Source: Micromonospora trifolii | GTDB taxonomy: Bacteria > Actinomycetota > Actinomycetes > Mycobacteriales > Micromonosporaceae | Reading direction: 5' to 3' | Length of the DNA stretch: 64,000 nt | Assembly: GCF_022229005.1 (NCBI RefSeq) | Contig: NZ_JAKKFD010000008.1 | Location: forward strand, 1-64,000 | In this document: piece by piece, positions 31,591-39,503 of the stretch | How positions within the stretch are numbered: position 1 is the first letter of the stretch | Layout of the letters: every line of letters starts with the position of its first letter | Made by a program: the position numbers and the translations under genes | The notes under the pieces: model-generated | What the model saw: only the letters and a program-made list of their open reading frames with translations | Told to the model about the DNA's origin: nothing | The model's database searches: none

Positions 31591-32244
31591 ATGAACCTTC
31601 TGACCATCCTGCCGCTGGCCGTGGTCATGGTCGCCGGGACGCAGTTGGTGGTGGCGGTCTTCCTGGCCTCATCGGACCGGCCCCGGGCGGCGTCGCTGGG
31701 CTTCCTCGCCGGGGCAGGGCTGGTGGTCGCCGCCGGGGTGACGGTGGCCTGGTTGTTCACCCGCCTGGTGGGCGGAGTGGCCGCCGACGCCAGCGCCGTC
31801 GCCGGGAAGGTCGATCGCGGTCCCGTCATCGACCTGGTGGTGCTGGCCCTGCTGGTGTGTCTGGCCGTACTGATCTGGGTACGCCGGGACCGCTCCGGAC
31901 CGCCGCGCTGGCTGGGCAGCATCGAGCACGCCGGTCCGGCGCGGGCGCTACGGCTGGGTGCGTTGCTCTTCGTGGCGACGCCCACCGACGACCTGACCAT
32001 GGCCACCGTCGGGGCGAGTGTGGCCCGACACGATCTGCCGTGGTGGCACCTGGTGCCGTTCGTGCTGCTCACAGTGTTCCTGCTCGCGCTGCCTCTGCTG
32101 GCGTTGCTGCTGCTGGGAAGCAGGGCCTCGCGGGTGCTGACCCGGATGCGGGAGTGGGCCGAGGGGCACGCCTGGATCGTCAACGAGATCGTGATCGCAT
32201 TCTTCGCGCTGCTCACCGCGTTGGACCTGATCCGGTCGGGGTGA
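31591..32244 (+). CDS. GAP-family (Sap-like) membrane protein
   Basis: A 217-residue protein with six hydrophobic segments: MNLLTILPLAVVMVAGTQLVVAVFLASS, GFLAGAGLVVAAGVTVAWLF, VIDLVVLALLVCLAVLIWV, then the family-typical RALRLGALLFVATPTDDLTMATVGASVA and two more helices. It resembles the Sap/GAP family, whose mycobacterial member helps export sulfolipid or glycopeptidolipid; the lipid here is unknown. ATG 31591 has GGAAGG 11 bases upstream. Confidence 0.82.
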   Translation: MNLLTILPLAVVMVAGTQLVVAVFLASSDRPRAASLGFLAGAGLVVAAGVTVAWLFTRLVGGVAADASAVAGKVDRGPVIDLVVLALLVCLAVLIWVRRDRSGPPRWLGSIEHAGPARALRLGALLFVATPTDDLTMATVGASVARHDLPWWHLVPFVLLTVFLLALPLLALLLLGSRASRVLTRMREWAEGHAWIVNEIVIAFFALLTALDLIRSG

Positions 32245-32315
32245 CCCGCCGCCCACCCCGTCACAGGATGCCGCGCCGTTTCGTCAGGGTCAGGTCAAGC
32301 GAGCGGGAGGATGAG

Positions 32316-32661
32316 ATGAGGGTTCTGGTCACCGGGGCGTCCGGCAATCTGGGCCGCGCCGTGCTGGGCCGGTTGCGCGACGACGGGATCAGCGTCCGAG
32401 CTGCCAGCCGCCGGCCGCCCGCCGGCACCGCTGGGCGGCATCGAGGAGCTGGGCGGGCCGCAGGTGCTCCGCTTCGACGAGGCCGCCCGGGCGTGGCGAG
32501 CGGCCCGAGGCTCCCGCCAGCCGTTGCTGCCGGTACGGATTCCCGGCCGACTCGGTCGCGAGCTGCGCGCCGGTGGTCTGGTCACCGAGGCGCTGCCCCG
32601 GGGCGTGCGCACCTGGGCCGACCACCTGGCCGACACGTACGGGGGAACCGGCCGGAAATGA
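32316..32661 (+). pseudogene. Remnant of an NAD(P)-binding (NmrA-like) reductase
   Basis: The first frame starts MRVLVTGASGNLGRAVLGRL, a complete Rossmann GxxGxxG start, and runs to about SVRAASRRPP. Immediately after, the +1 frame reads IEELGGPQVLRFDEAARAWRA and continues to ADHLADTYGG, which is the C-terminal end of the same kind of protein. Together they make about 115 residues where about 250 are expected. The sequence is best explained by an internal deletion of roughly 400 bases that also shifted the frame. It has a GGGAGG site before the start, so it decayed recently enough to keep its signals. Confidence 0.75.
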
Positions 32662-32698
32662 GAGCAACAACGGTTCACGTTCGTCTTACGGTGACGCC

Positions 32699-32893
32699 AT
32701 GTTCGCTGTCGTCACCACTGTGATCCTCTACGTCTTCGGCTTCGTCTTCCTCTACGGCGTGATCCGGCTGGGTGTCCGGCACGCCTTCGAGGATCTGGAG
32801 TTGCAACGGGCCAAGGCCCAGCGCGAGGAGGAGTTGGCGGCTGCCCGCGACCGCTCCTTCATGCGCGACAACGCTTTCCTCGCCGGCAGTTGA
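32699..32893 (+). CDS. Small single-span membrane protein
   Basis: A 64-residue protein from ATG 32699: FAVVTTVILYVFGFVFLYGVIRLGV is one membrane helix, and the rest is a charged helix (EDLELQRAKAQREEELAAARDR). Function unknown. It ends 4 bases before an upstream-frame alternative start of the next gene, so the two may share a transcript. Confidence 0.65.
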   Translation: MFAVVTTVILYVFGFVFLYGVIRLGVRHAFEDLELQRAKAQREEELAAARDRSFMRDNAFLAGS

Positions 32894-32988
32894 GCGCCGG
32901 ATCGATCCGGCCCGGGCCGGTGGCGTCGCCGGGCGGTCGGGGAGCCGCCGGGCGGTTCAGCGTCGCGGATGCGAGGATCGCACCCGTG

Positions 32989-33537
32989 ATGGGAACGCTG
33001 AAGACCGAACCGGCCCGCGCCCGCCTGGATCTGCTCGCCCCGCCGGTTGCGGAGGCCATCGCGCAGTGGCCGGCCGACGCGCCGGTGGACGTCAACGACG
33101 TGCTGGTCGCACCGATCGACGCCGACCTCGCCGACACCGCGGCGTTCTGCGCGGCGTACGAGGTGGGGATGGACGTGTCGGCCAACTGTGTCGTGGTGGC
33201 GGGCAAGCGCGAGGGCGTGGTCCGCTACGCGGCCTGCATCGTCCTGGCCACCACGCGCGCCGACGTGAACGGTGTGGCCCGCCGGGCGTTGGACGTCCGC
33301 AAGGCGAGCTTCGCCCCGATGACCGACGCTGTCGAGTTGACCGGCATGGAGTACGGCGGCATCACCCCGATCGGGCTGCCGGCGCAGTGGCCGATCCTTG
33401 TGGACGCGCGGGTCGTCGCCACACCGCACGTGATCGTCGGGTCCGGCGTACGGCATAGCAAGATCGCGCTGCCGGGGCCGGCGTTGGGCGCGCTGCCCGG
33501 TGCCCAGGTGGTGGAAGGGCTGGCCAGGCCCGCCTGA
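32989..33537 (+). CDS. YbaK/ProX-type aminoacyl-tRNA deacylase
   Basis: Free-standing relatives of the ProRS editing domain hydrolyse mischarged aminoacyl-tRNAs such as Cys- or Ala-tRNAPro. The 182-residue protein has the fold's features: SANCVVVAGKREGVVRYAACIVLATTRADVNGVARRALDVRKASFAP (the lysine region), then EYGGITPIGLPAQWPILVDA, typical of the family's substrate loop, and VIVGSGVRHSKIALPG near the end. ATG 32989 is chosen because the 33 codons upstream lack conservation; GTG 32986 is also possible. The substrate tRNA is not determinable. Confidence 0.85.
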   Translation: MGTLKTEPARARLDLLAPPVAEAIAQWPADAPVDVNDVLVAPIDADLADTAAFCAAYEVGMDVSANCVVVAGKREGVVRYAACIVLATTRADVNGVARRALDVRKASFAPMTDAVELTGMEYGGITPIGLPAQWPILVDARVVATPHVIVGSGVRHSKIALPGPALGALPGAQVVEGLARPA

Positions 33538-33546
33538 CCAGGCATC

Positions 33547-33590
33547 GGCATCGATGTTGTTGCACGTGAAACATCGTGATCATCGATGCC
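33547..33590. promoter_or_regulatory. parS-like site inside an inverted repeat
   Basis: GGCATCGATG (33547-33556) and CATCGATGCC (33581-33590) are perfect complements enclosing 24 bases, in which TGTTGCACGTGAAACA (33558-33573) differs from the palindromic 16-base parS at one base. It lies between convergent genes, where the hairpin could also act as a terminator. Confidence 0.7.
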
Positions 33591-33611
33591 GGACGCCCGG
33601 CCGTCAGTGAC

Positions 33612-34253
33612 TCAGTGTGAGTGGGCGGCCGACTCGCGCTGCTCGACCTCGGCGAGCGCGGCGAGCAACGTCTGCACCTCCTGCGCGCCGGAGACCGCGT
33701 ACTTTCCGGCCAGCACGAAGGTCGGCACGCTGGTGATGCCCAGGTCGCGGGCGGCGGCCAGGCCGGCAGCGACGTCGGCGACGCGCTCGTTGGAGTCGAG
33801 GAACCGGCGCGCGTCGGCCGCGTCCAGGCCGATCTCGCCGGCCAGGGTGGCCAGCGCCTCCCGCGACCCGACGTCGACCCCGTTGTTGAAGTGCGCCTGG
33901 TACAGCGCCTCCACCATCTCGGCCGCCCTGCCCTGGTCGGTCGCCCAGGAGACCAGCCGGTGCGCGTCGAAGGTGTTGGCGATCACCGCGCGGTCGTAGT
34001 CGAGCTGCAGCCCGTCGGCCGCCGCGACCTGGGTCACGTGGTCGACCATCTGCCGGGCGCGCTCCGGGCCGCCGAACTTGCCGGCCAGCGCCTGCACCAG
34101 TGGCAGGGGCTGCGGGACCGGCGAGGGGTCGAGCTGGAACGGTCGGTAGCGGACCGTCACCTCGCCCTCGTAGCTGGCCAGGGCCTCATCCAGGCGGCGC
34201 TTGCCGATGTAGCACCACGGGCAGATGACGTCCGCGTAGATCTCGATCTCCAT
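33612..34253 (-). CDS. DsbA-family oxidoreductase (FrnE-like)
   Basis: A thioredoxin-fold disulfide oxidoreductase of 213 residues. The active site CPWC is at residues 11-14 in YADVICPWCYIGKRRLDEAL, followed by the helical insertion with LDPSPVPQPLPLVQAL and the cis-proline loop TSVPTFVLAGKYAVSGAQ near residue 180. No signal peptide is present, so it acts in the cytoplasm. ATG 34253 starts the family motif. It is 20 bases downstream of sufE, in the same operon. Confidence 0.93.
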   Translation of the reverse strand: MEIEIYADVICPWCYIGKRRLDEALASYEGEVTVRYRPFQLDPSPVPQPLPLVQALAGKFGGPERARQMVDHVTQVAAADGLQLDYDRAVIANTFDAHRLVSWATDQGRAAEMVEALYQAHFNNGVDVGSREALATLAGEIGLDAADARRFLDSNERVADVAAGLAAARDLGITSVPTFVLAGKYAVSGAQEVQTLLAALAEVEQRESAAHSH

Positions 34254-34273
34254 GATCGGTGGCAACCTCGCGG

Positions 34274-34702
34274 TCAGGCGAGTTGTTCCCGGATCTGCCG
34301 CTTGAGACGGCCCAGGATCGCCGTGCCGCCGCGGATCCGCAGCGGGCTGATCGCCTGCGCCAGCCCCATTCGCTGGTAGAGGTCGTCCGGCACAGCCAGC
34401 ACCTGCTCGGCGCTCGCCCCCGCCAGCCCCTCGGCGAGGATCCCGGCGAACGCCCGGGTGGTGGGCGCCTCCGGCGGGCAGTCGAAGAGCGTCTCCACTG
34501 TGCCTTCCGGGGTCACCCGGGCGCGCAGGAAGAACGCCGTCTGACACTCGGGCACCTGCTCCATGCCCTCGCGCTCCGCAGTGCCCTCCGGCAGCGCCGG
34601 GAGCACGTCCGAGTACTCCAGGAGCAGCTCCAGCACCAGGTCTCGCGGCGCGGCGGCGAACTCGTCGACGATCTCGGCCAGTCGGGCCGGCATGTCAGCC
34701 AT
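34274..34702 (-). CDS. sufE: SufE family sulfur-acceptor protein
   Basis: SufE takes persulfide sulfur from a cysteine desulfurase for Fe-S assembly. The 142-residue protein has the acceptor Cys53 in EGMEQVPECQTAFFLRA and the family C-terminus GLAQAISPLRIRGGTAILGRLK. It is followed by the DsbA-like gene 20 bases on. In mycobacteria sufE neighbours the sulfurtransferase sseA; here sseA lies 4 kb away, with proS and others between. Confidence 0.92.
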   Translation of the reverse strand: MADMPARLAEIVDEFAAAPRDLVLELLLEYSDVLPALPEGTAEREGMEQVPECQTAFFLRARVTPEGTVETLFDCPPEAPTTRAFAGILAEGLAGASAEQVLAVPDDLYQRMGLAQAISPLRIRGGTAILGRLKRQIREQLA

Positions 34703-34737
34703 GCGTCGAGGCTACCGCCGTCGTGTGGGGGCCTCGG

Positions 34738-35163
34738 TCACACGGTGGGCGACTGCTCGCTGATCTCGCTGAGCGCGCTCGTGGGGTCGAGCTGCATGGC
34801 CAGGTCGCCGAGCGAGACGATCCCCACCAGCTTGCGGTCGCTGTCACAGACCAGCACCCGTCGGATGCCCCGATCCCGCATGAGCGCCGCCGCCTCACCC
34901 GCCGTGCAGTGCTGCTCGATCATGACGACCTCGCGGGTGACTATCGAACCGATGGTGGTGGCCGCCGGGGAGCTGTTCTCCGCCACGGCCCGCACCACGA
35001 TGTCCCGGTCGGTGAGCATGCCGGCGAGGCTGGCGCCGTCGGTGACCACCACGTCACCGATGTCGGCCTCCTTCATCACTCTGGCCGCCTCGTCCAGGGT
35101 GGTCTCGGCCGGCAGGTACACGACCTGCTTGGTCATCACGTCACTGACCCGGTAACCGGTCAT
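34738..35163 (-). CDS. Tandem CBS-domain protein
   Basis: A 141-residue protein made of two CBS domains: VSDVMTKQVVYLPAETTLDEAARVMKEADIGDVVVTD with GMLTDRDIVVRAVAE, then IVTREVVMIEQHCTAGEAAALMRDRGIRRVLVCD with GIVSLGDLAMQLD. CBS pairs bind adenosine nucleotides and regulate other proteins; no partner is evident here. ATG 35163 has a GGAGG site 5 bases upstream, so it is preferred over 35202. Confidence 0.9.
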   Translation of the reverse strand: MTGYRVSDVMTKQVVYLPAETTLDEAARVMKEADIGDVVVTDGASLAGMLTDRDIVVRAVAENSSPAATTIGSIVTREVVMIEQHCTAGEAAALMRDRGIRRVLVCDSDRKLVGIVSLGDLAMQLDPTSALSEISEQSPTV

Positions 35164-35220
35164 GAGAGCCTCCGAAGACGTTTCCACCCGATCCGACAGC
35201 ACTACCCAGTGACGCGGCAG

Positions 35221-36990
35221 CTACACCAGGCTTGCACGAACCTGGCGCACCTCGTGGACGAGTCGCTCCACCACACCATCCAGCGGCAGCTCCGTGCGCC
35301 CGTCGCCGGCCCGCTCGCGCAGCTCGACGTACCCGTCGGCGAGTCGGCGGCCGACCACGACGGCCCGGGGGATGCCGATGAGCTCGGCGTCGGTGAACTT
35401 GACCCCGGCCGAGACGTGCGTGCGGTCGTCGACCAGCACCCGCAGGCCGGCGGCGGCGAGACGCCCACCGAGCTCCAGCGCCGCGTCGAGCTGCGGGCCC
35501 TTGCCCGCAACCACCAGGTGTACGTCACACGGCGCGATGGCCGCCGGCCAGACCAGGCCCCGGTCGTCGTGGTGCTGCTCGGCGACTGCCGCCACCGCCC
35601 GGGAAACCCCGATGCCGTAGCAGCCCATTGTCGGCCGGACCGGCTTGCCGGCCGGCCCGAGCACGTCGACCGCGAAGGCGTCGGTGAAGCGGCGGCCGAG
35701 CTGGAAGATGTGCCCGATCTCGATGCCCCGCCGGATGGTCAGCTCGCCCGCCTCGCACTCCGGGCAGGGGTCGCCGGCGCGGACGTCGGCAGCCTCGATG
35801 GTGCCGTCGGGTGTGAAGTCCCGTCCGCACACCACGTCGGTGGCGTGTCGGCCCGGCTCGTTCGCCCCGGTCAGCCAGGTCGACCCGGCCACCACCCGAG
35901 GATCGACCAGGTAACGGATGCCCAGCTTGTCGAGCAGTTGCGGTGCGATGTAGCCGCGAACCAACTCCGGATGGTCGGCCCAATCCTCGAAGACTGTCAC
36001 CTGTGCGGGGTGCAGTGCGGCGCCGACCCGCTTCAGGTCGACCTCCCGGTCACCGGGCAGCCCGACGACCAGGGGCTCGGCCCGGTCGGCGCCCGGCTGA
36101 CGGACGGACAGCACGACGTTCTTCAGGGTGTCGGCGGCGGTCCAGCCGTCCCGACCGCCCAACCGACGGGCGTTGGCCAGCTCCACCAGGCTCGCGATCG
36201 TCGGGGTCTCCGGAGTGTCGTGCACCTCGACTGCCGGCTGCGTGCTCGGGTCACCGGCGCTCGGCGCCCGGGTGGCCACCGCCTCCGTGTTCGCCGCGTA
36301 GTCGCAGGAGGTGCAGCCGACGAAGGTGTCCTCGCCGACCGGCGTCGCCGCCAGGAACTCCTCCGACGCGGAGCCGCCCATCGCGCCGGACATCGCGTGC
36401 ACCACCGCGTAGTCCAGCCCCAACCGGTCGAAGATCCGCCGGTACGCGGCCCGATGCCGCCCGTACGCCTCCCGCAGCCCCTCCTCGTCCAGGTCGAAGG
36501 AGTACGCGTCCTTCATCAGGAACTCCCGGCCGCGCAGCAACCCGGCACGCGGCCGAGCCTCGTCGCGGAACTTCGTCTGCACCTGGAACAGCGTCACCGG
36601 GAAGTCCCGGTACGAGGTGAACAGGTCCTTGACCAGTAGCGCTGCCATCTCCTCGTGGGTGGGCGCCAACAGGTGCTCGGCGCCGCGCCGGTCGGCGAGG
36701 GTGAAGATGTCGTCGCCGTACTCCGTCCACCGCCCGCTGGTGCGGTACGGCTCGGCGGGCAGCAGCGCCGGAAAGTGCACCTCCTGGTCGCCGATCGCCA
36801 TCAGCTCGGCCCGCACCACCTCGGTGATCCGATCCAGCACCAGCTTGCCCAGCGGCAGCCAGGTGTAGCCGCCCGGTGCGGCCCGACGGATGTAGCCGGC
36901 GCGCAGCAGCAGCCGGTGGCTCGGCACCTCCGCGTCGGCCGGATCCTCGCGCAGGGTCCGCAGCAACAGGGTCGACATGCGTAGCAGCAT
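35221..36990 (-). CDS. proS: Prolyl-tRNA synthetase with editing domain
   Basis: Class II aminoacyl-tRNA synthetase charging tRNA-Pro. The 589-residue bacterial-type protein has motif 1/2 ([49 protein letters not shown]), the inserted YbaK-like editing domain (about residues 230-390) and the C-terminal anticodon-binding domain ([27 protein letters not shown]). ATG 36990 is used; ATG 36978 gives the alternative MSTLLLR start. A separate YbaK-type deacylase lies about 2.2 kb beyond its end. Its product is essential. Confidence 0.96.
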   Translation of the reverse strand: MLLRMSTLLLRTLREDPADAEVPSHRLLLRAGYIRRAAPGGYTWLPLGKLVLDRITEVVRAELMAIGDQEVHFPALLPAEPYRTSGRWTEYGDDIFTLADRRGAEHLLAPTHEEMAALLVKDLFTSYRDFPVTLFQVQTKFRDEARPRAGLLRGREFLMKDAYSFDLDEEGLREAYGRHRAAYRRIFDRLGLDYAVVHAMSGAMGGSASEEFLAATPVGEDTFVGCTSCDYAANTEAVATRAPSAGDPSTQPAVEVHDTPETPTIASLVELANARRLGGRDGWTAADTLKNVVLSVRQPGADRAEPLVVGLPGDREVDLKRVGAALHPAQVTVFEDWADHPELVRGYIAPQLLDKLGIRYLVDPRVVAGSTWLTGANEPGRHATDVVCGRDFTPDGTIEAADVRAGDPCPECEAGELTIRRGIEIGHIFQLGRRFTDAFAVDVLGPAGKPVRPTMGCYGIGVSRAVAAVAEQHHDDRGLVWPAAIAPCDVHLVVAGKGPQLDAALELGGRLAAAGLRVLVDDRTHVSAGVKFTDAELIGIPRAVVVGRRLADGYVELRERAGDGRTELPLDGVVERLVHEVRQVRASLV

Positions 36991-37314
36991 CCGCGCAGCC
37001 TAGAGCGGGCGTGCCCGGCGCGGCGATCCAATTCGCTCCGAGGTGGACCGGATGAAGGTCGCTGAGCAGGCCGAGCCGCCGAGCCTGACCGACCGGTATG
37101 CCCGACGTCGCTGATGCCTGTGAGTCATCGCAATGACTCACAGGCATCACGCTCATCAGAACAGCGTCGGCCGGCCGGAGGCCCAACCCGCGGTTGCACC
37201 GGACGATCCGGCCCGCCAATGACCTGCGACACGTCGGCAGATCGGGGCACCATGTGCTGCCTCTCCGGTGACAGACTGGTCGCCGCAGGCAACGAAGGCG
37301 TGAGGGGGGCGCGG
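36991..37314. other. Divergent proS / SGNH gap
   Basis: No gene is supported in these 324 bases. The right frame extends the hydrolase but has no credible start. It contains a perfect 17-bp palindromic hairpin (37112-37149), described separately. Promoters for both flanking genes are expected here but were not identified with confidence. Confidence 0.5.
37112..37149. repeat. Perfect 17-bp hairpin palindrome
   Basis: TGATGCCTGTGAGTCAT (37112-37128), loop CGCA, then the exact complement at 37133-37149. No T tract follows, and it is not next to a stop codon, so it is not an obvious terminator. It looks like a small intergenic palindromic element. Confidence 0.75.
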
Positions 37315-38082
37315 GTGCGCTGGGGCAGCTTTGTCGCGGTCGGGGACAGCTTCACCGAGGGTATGGACGACGCGTACCCGGACGGTACCTACCGGGGCTG
37401 GGCGGATCTGGTGGCGACCCGGCTCGCCGCCGACGCGGGCCCCGACTTCCGGTACGCCAACCTGGCCATCCGGGGCCGGCTCTTCCCCAGCGTGGTCGCC
37501 GAGCAGGTGCCCTCCGCCGTGGCGATGAAGCCGGATCTGATCAGTTTCGCGGCCGGTGGCAACGACGTGTTGCGGCGCACCTTCGACCCGGACACCCTGG
37601 TCGCCCGCTTCGACGAGGTCGTTCGGCAACTGCGCTCCGGCGGCGCCGACGTCCTCCTCTTCCGGTTCGCGGACGTGATGGCCCGACTGCCCGGCCAACG
37701 CCTCGTCGCCCCCCGGGTGCAGTTGCTCAACCATGCGGTCGGTGAGACCGCCGAGCGGCACGGCGCCATCATGGTCGACCTGTACGCCGACGACACGTTC
37801 CTCAACCCGATGCTCTGGAGCACCGACCGGCTGCACCTTTCCCCGGCCGGGCATCGCCGGGTCGCCGGGCAGGTGTTGAACGCCCTCGGGGTCGGTTGTG
37901 ACGAGGAGTGGCTGATGGTTCCGCCGCACCCGTCGCCGTCGCCGTGGCTGGCCGCCCGCGCTTCCGACCTGCGGTGGGCCGGTCAGTACCTCGCCCCCTG
38001 GGTGAAGCGGCGGTTGACCGGTCGGTCGTCCGGCGACACGGTGACGGCGAAGCGCCCGCAACTCGGCCCGCTCGTCGACTGA
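37315..38082 (+). CDS. SGNH/GDSL-type hydrolase
   Basis: A 255-residue esterase-like protein. Block I GDSFTEG carries the nucleophile Ser12, the glycine and asparagine blocks are NLAIRGRLFP and AAGGNDVLRR, and block V is DRLHLSPAGHRRVA with the catalytic Asp and His. There is no signal peptide, so it is cytoplasmic. GTG 37315 follows GAGGGGG by 7 bases. The C-terminal 60 residues are basic. The natural substrate is unknown; such enzymes deacylate lipids or cell-wall sugars. The next gene starts 2 bases after the stop. Confidence 0.88.
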   Translation: MRWGSFVAVGDSFTEGMDDAYPDGTYRGWADLVATRLAADAGPDFRYANLAIRGRLFPSVVAEQVPSAVAMKPDLISFAAGGNDVLRRTFDPDTLVARFDEVVRQLRSGGADVLLFRFADVMARLPGQRLVAPRVQLLNHAVGETAERHGAIMVDLYADDTFLNPMLWSTDRLHLSPAGHRRVAGQVLNALGVGCDEEWLMVPPHPSPSPWLAARASDLRWAGQYLAPWVKRRLTGRSSGDTVTAKRPQLGPLVD

Positions 38083-38084
38083 GC

Positions 38085-38531
38085 GTGCTGACCCTGCACA
38101 CGGCGGCCCTGCTGCGCCGCGACCCGGACGGCGAGCCGGTGCCCGAGCACGCCGTGCTGATCAGTGGCGACCGGATCGAGGCCGTCGGCCCGCTGGCCGA
38201 GCTGAGTTCCGCGTACGCGGGTGCCCGGGTTCGCCGCTGGCCCGGCACGCTGGGGCCGGGTCTGCTGCACGATCGTCCGCTGCCGCCCGCGCCAACCCCG
38301 CGCGAACGGGTGCACGCGCTGCTCCGCACCGGGGTGACGGCGGTGCTGGCCGAACACCTGGCCGATCCCACCCTGCGGGCCGCCGCCGAGCGCAGTGACC
38401 TGCTGGTGCTGGCCACCGCCGTGGCGCCGACGCTGCGGCCGGCCGGGCGGGCCGACCTCGCGGTACACGGCGACGACGGGTCCTGCCTGGTGACAGTCGT
38501 CGCTGGTCGGATCGCCCACCGCCGCGCCTGA
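38085..38531 (+). CDS. Amidohydrolase-like N-terminal domain protein
   Basis: A 148-residue protein whose start [15 protein letters not shown] and [20 protein letters not shown] resemble the N-terminal composite domain of amidohydrolases such as imidazolonepropionase, and whose end ([23 protein letters not shown]) resembles their C-terminal strand. The metal-binding catalytic barrel between them is missing. It is therefore unlikely to be a working amidohydrolase by itself. GTG 38085 lies 2 bases after the hydrolase stop, suggesting translational coupling; sseA follows after 19 bases. Confidence 0.75.
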   Translation: MLTLHTAALLRRDPDGEPVPEHAVLISGDRIEAVGPLAELSSAYAGARVRRWPGTLGPGLLHDRPLPPAPTPRERVHALLRTGVTAVLAEHLADPTLRAAAERSDLLVLATAVAPTLRPAGRADLAVHGDDGSCLVTVVAGRIAHRRA

Positions 38532-38550
38532 ACGGCGTACCTTGGGGATC

Positions 38551-39453
38551 ATGTCTGTGCCGAACGATCCCGATCCCCGCCTCCAGTCGTACGCGGACCC
38601 GCAGCGGCTGGTCACCACCGAGTGGCTGGCCGAGCATCTGGGCGACGAGGGCCTCGTCGTCGTCGAATCCGACGAGGACGTGCTGCTCTACGAGTCCGGC
38701 CACATTCCCGGTGCGGTAAAGGTCGACTGGCATCTGGAGCTGAACGACCAGGTGACCCGGGACTACCTGGACGCCAAGAGCTTCGCCGAGATGTGTGCCG
38801 CGAAGGGCATCGGCCGGGGCGACACCGTCGTCTTCTACGGCGACAACTACAACTGGTGGGCCGCGTACGCCCTCTGGGTCTTCTCGCTCTTCGGCCACGT
38901 CGATGTGCGACTGCTCGACGGCGGCCGGCAGAAGTGGATCGCCGAGGGGCGCGAGGTGACCCGCGACAAGCCGGCTCGCCCGCGCGCCGACTATCCGGTG
39001 CCGCTCCGCGACGACGCCCCGCTGCGGGCCTTCCGCGAGCAGGTCATGGCGCACATCGCCTCCGGCCGGCCGCTGGTCGACGTCCGGTCGCCTGGTGAGT
39101 ACACCGGCGAGATGCTGCACATGCCGGACTACCCGCAGGAGGGTGCGCTGCGCGGCGGGCACATCCCGGGCGCGGTCAGCAAGCCGTGGAAGTCCGCAGC
39201 CAACGAGGACGGCACGTTCAAGTCCGCCGACGAGCTGAAGGCGATCTACGCCGACCAGCTTGGGCTGAGCCCCGACGACGACGTGATCGCGTACTGCCGG
39301 ATCGGCGAGCGGTCCAGCCACACCTGGTTCGTGCTGCGGCACCTGTTGGGCTACCCGCAGGTGCGCAACTACGACGGCTCGTGGACCGAGTGGGGCAACC
39401 TGGTCCGGGCGCCAGTCGTTCAGGGTGACCAGCCCGGCGGCCTGGCCGTCTGA
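38551..39453 (+). CDS. sseA: Sulfurtransferase (SseA-like, two rhodanese domains)
   Basis: Thiosulfate/3-mercaptopyruvate sulfurtransferase of 300 residues with tandem rhodanese domains. The first (about 25-140) has [19 protein letters not shown] and lacks an active cysteine; the second (about 165-290) carries the catalytic Cys249 in the loop [13 protein letters not shown]. The CRIGE loop is the actinobacterial SseA type. It moves sulfane sulfur, for instance for cysteine or cofactor metabolism. The ATG at 38551 is 19 bases past the preceding gene. A strong hairpin follows. Confidence 0.92.
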   Translation: MSVPNDPDPRLQSYADPQRLVTTEWLAEHLGDEGLVVVESDEDVLLYESGHIPGAVKVDWHLELNDQVTRDYLDAKSFAEMCAAKGIGRGDTVVFYGDNYNWWAAYALWVFSLFGHVDVRLLDGGRQKWIAEGREVTRDKPARPRADYPVPLRDDAPLRAFREQVMAHIASGRPLVDVRSPGEYTGEMLHMPDYPQEGALRGGHIPGAVSKPWKSAANEDGTFKSADELKAIYADQLGLSPDDDVIAYCRIGERSSHTWFVLRHLLGYPQVRNYDGSWTEWGNLVRAPVVQGDQPGGLAV

Positions 39454-39464
39454 GCGGTACGACA

Positions 39465-39497
39465 GTCCCCGCGCGACAGTGAACGTCGCGCGGGGAC
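39465..39497. terminator. Terminator between convergent genes
   Basis: GTCCCCGCGCGAC (39465-39477) pairs perfectly with GTCGCGCGGGGAC (39485-39497), 13 bp with a 7-base loop, between sseA and the minus-strand membrane protein. Confidence 0.85.
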
Positions 39498-39503
39498 GGT
39501 GTC

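Noticed and set aside
32890..32988. N-terminal extension of the YbaK-type protein.
   Set aside because: Gly/Pro/Arg-rich and not typical of the family; ATG 32989 gives a normal size.
36251..37219. A 322-residue minus-strand frame near the proS start.
   Set aside because: It overlaps proS in another frame; the ProRS motifs support 36990 as its start.
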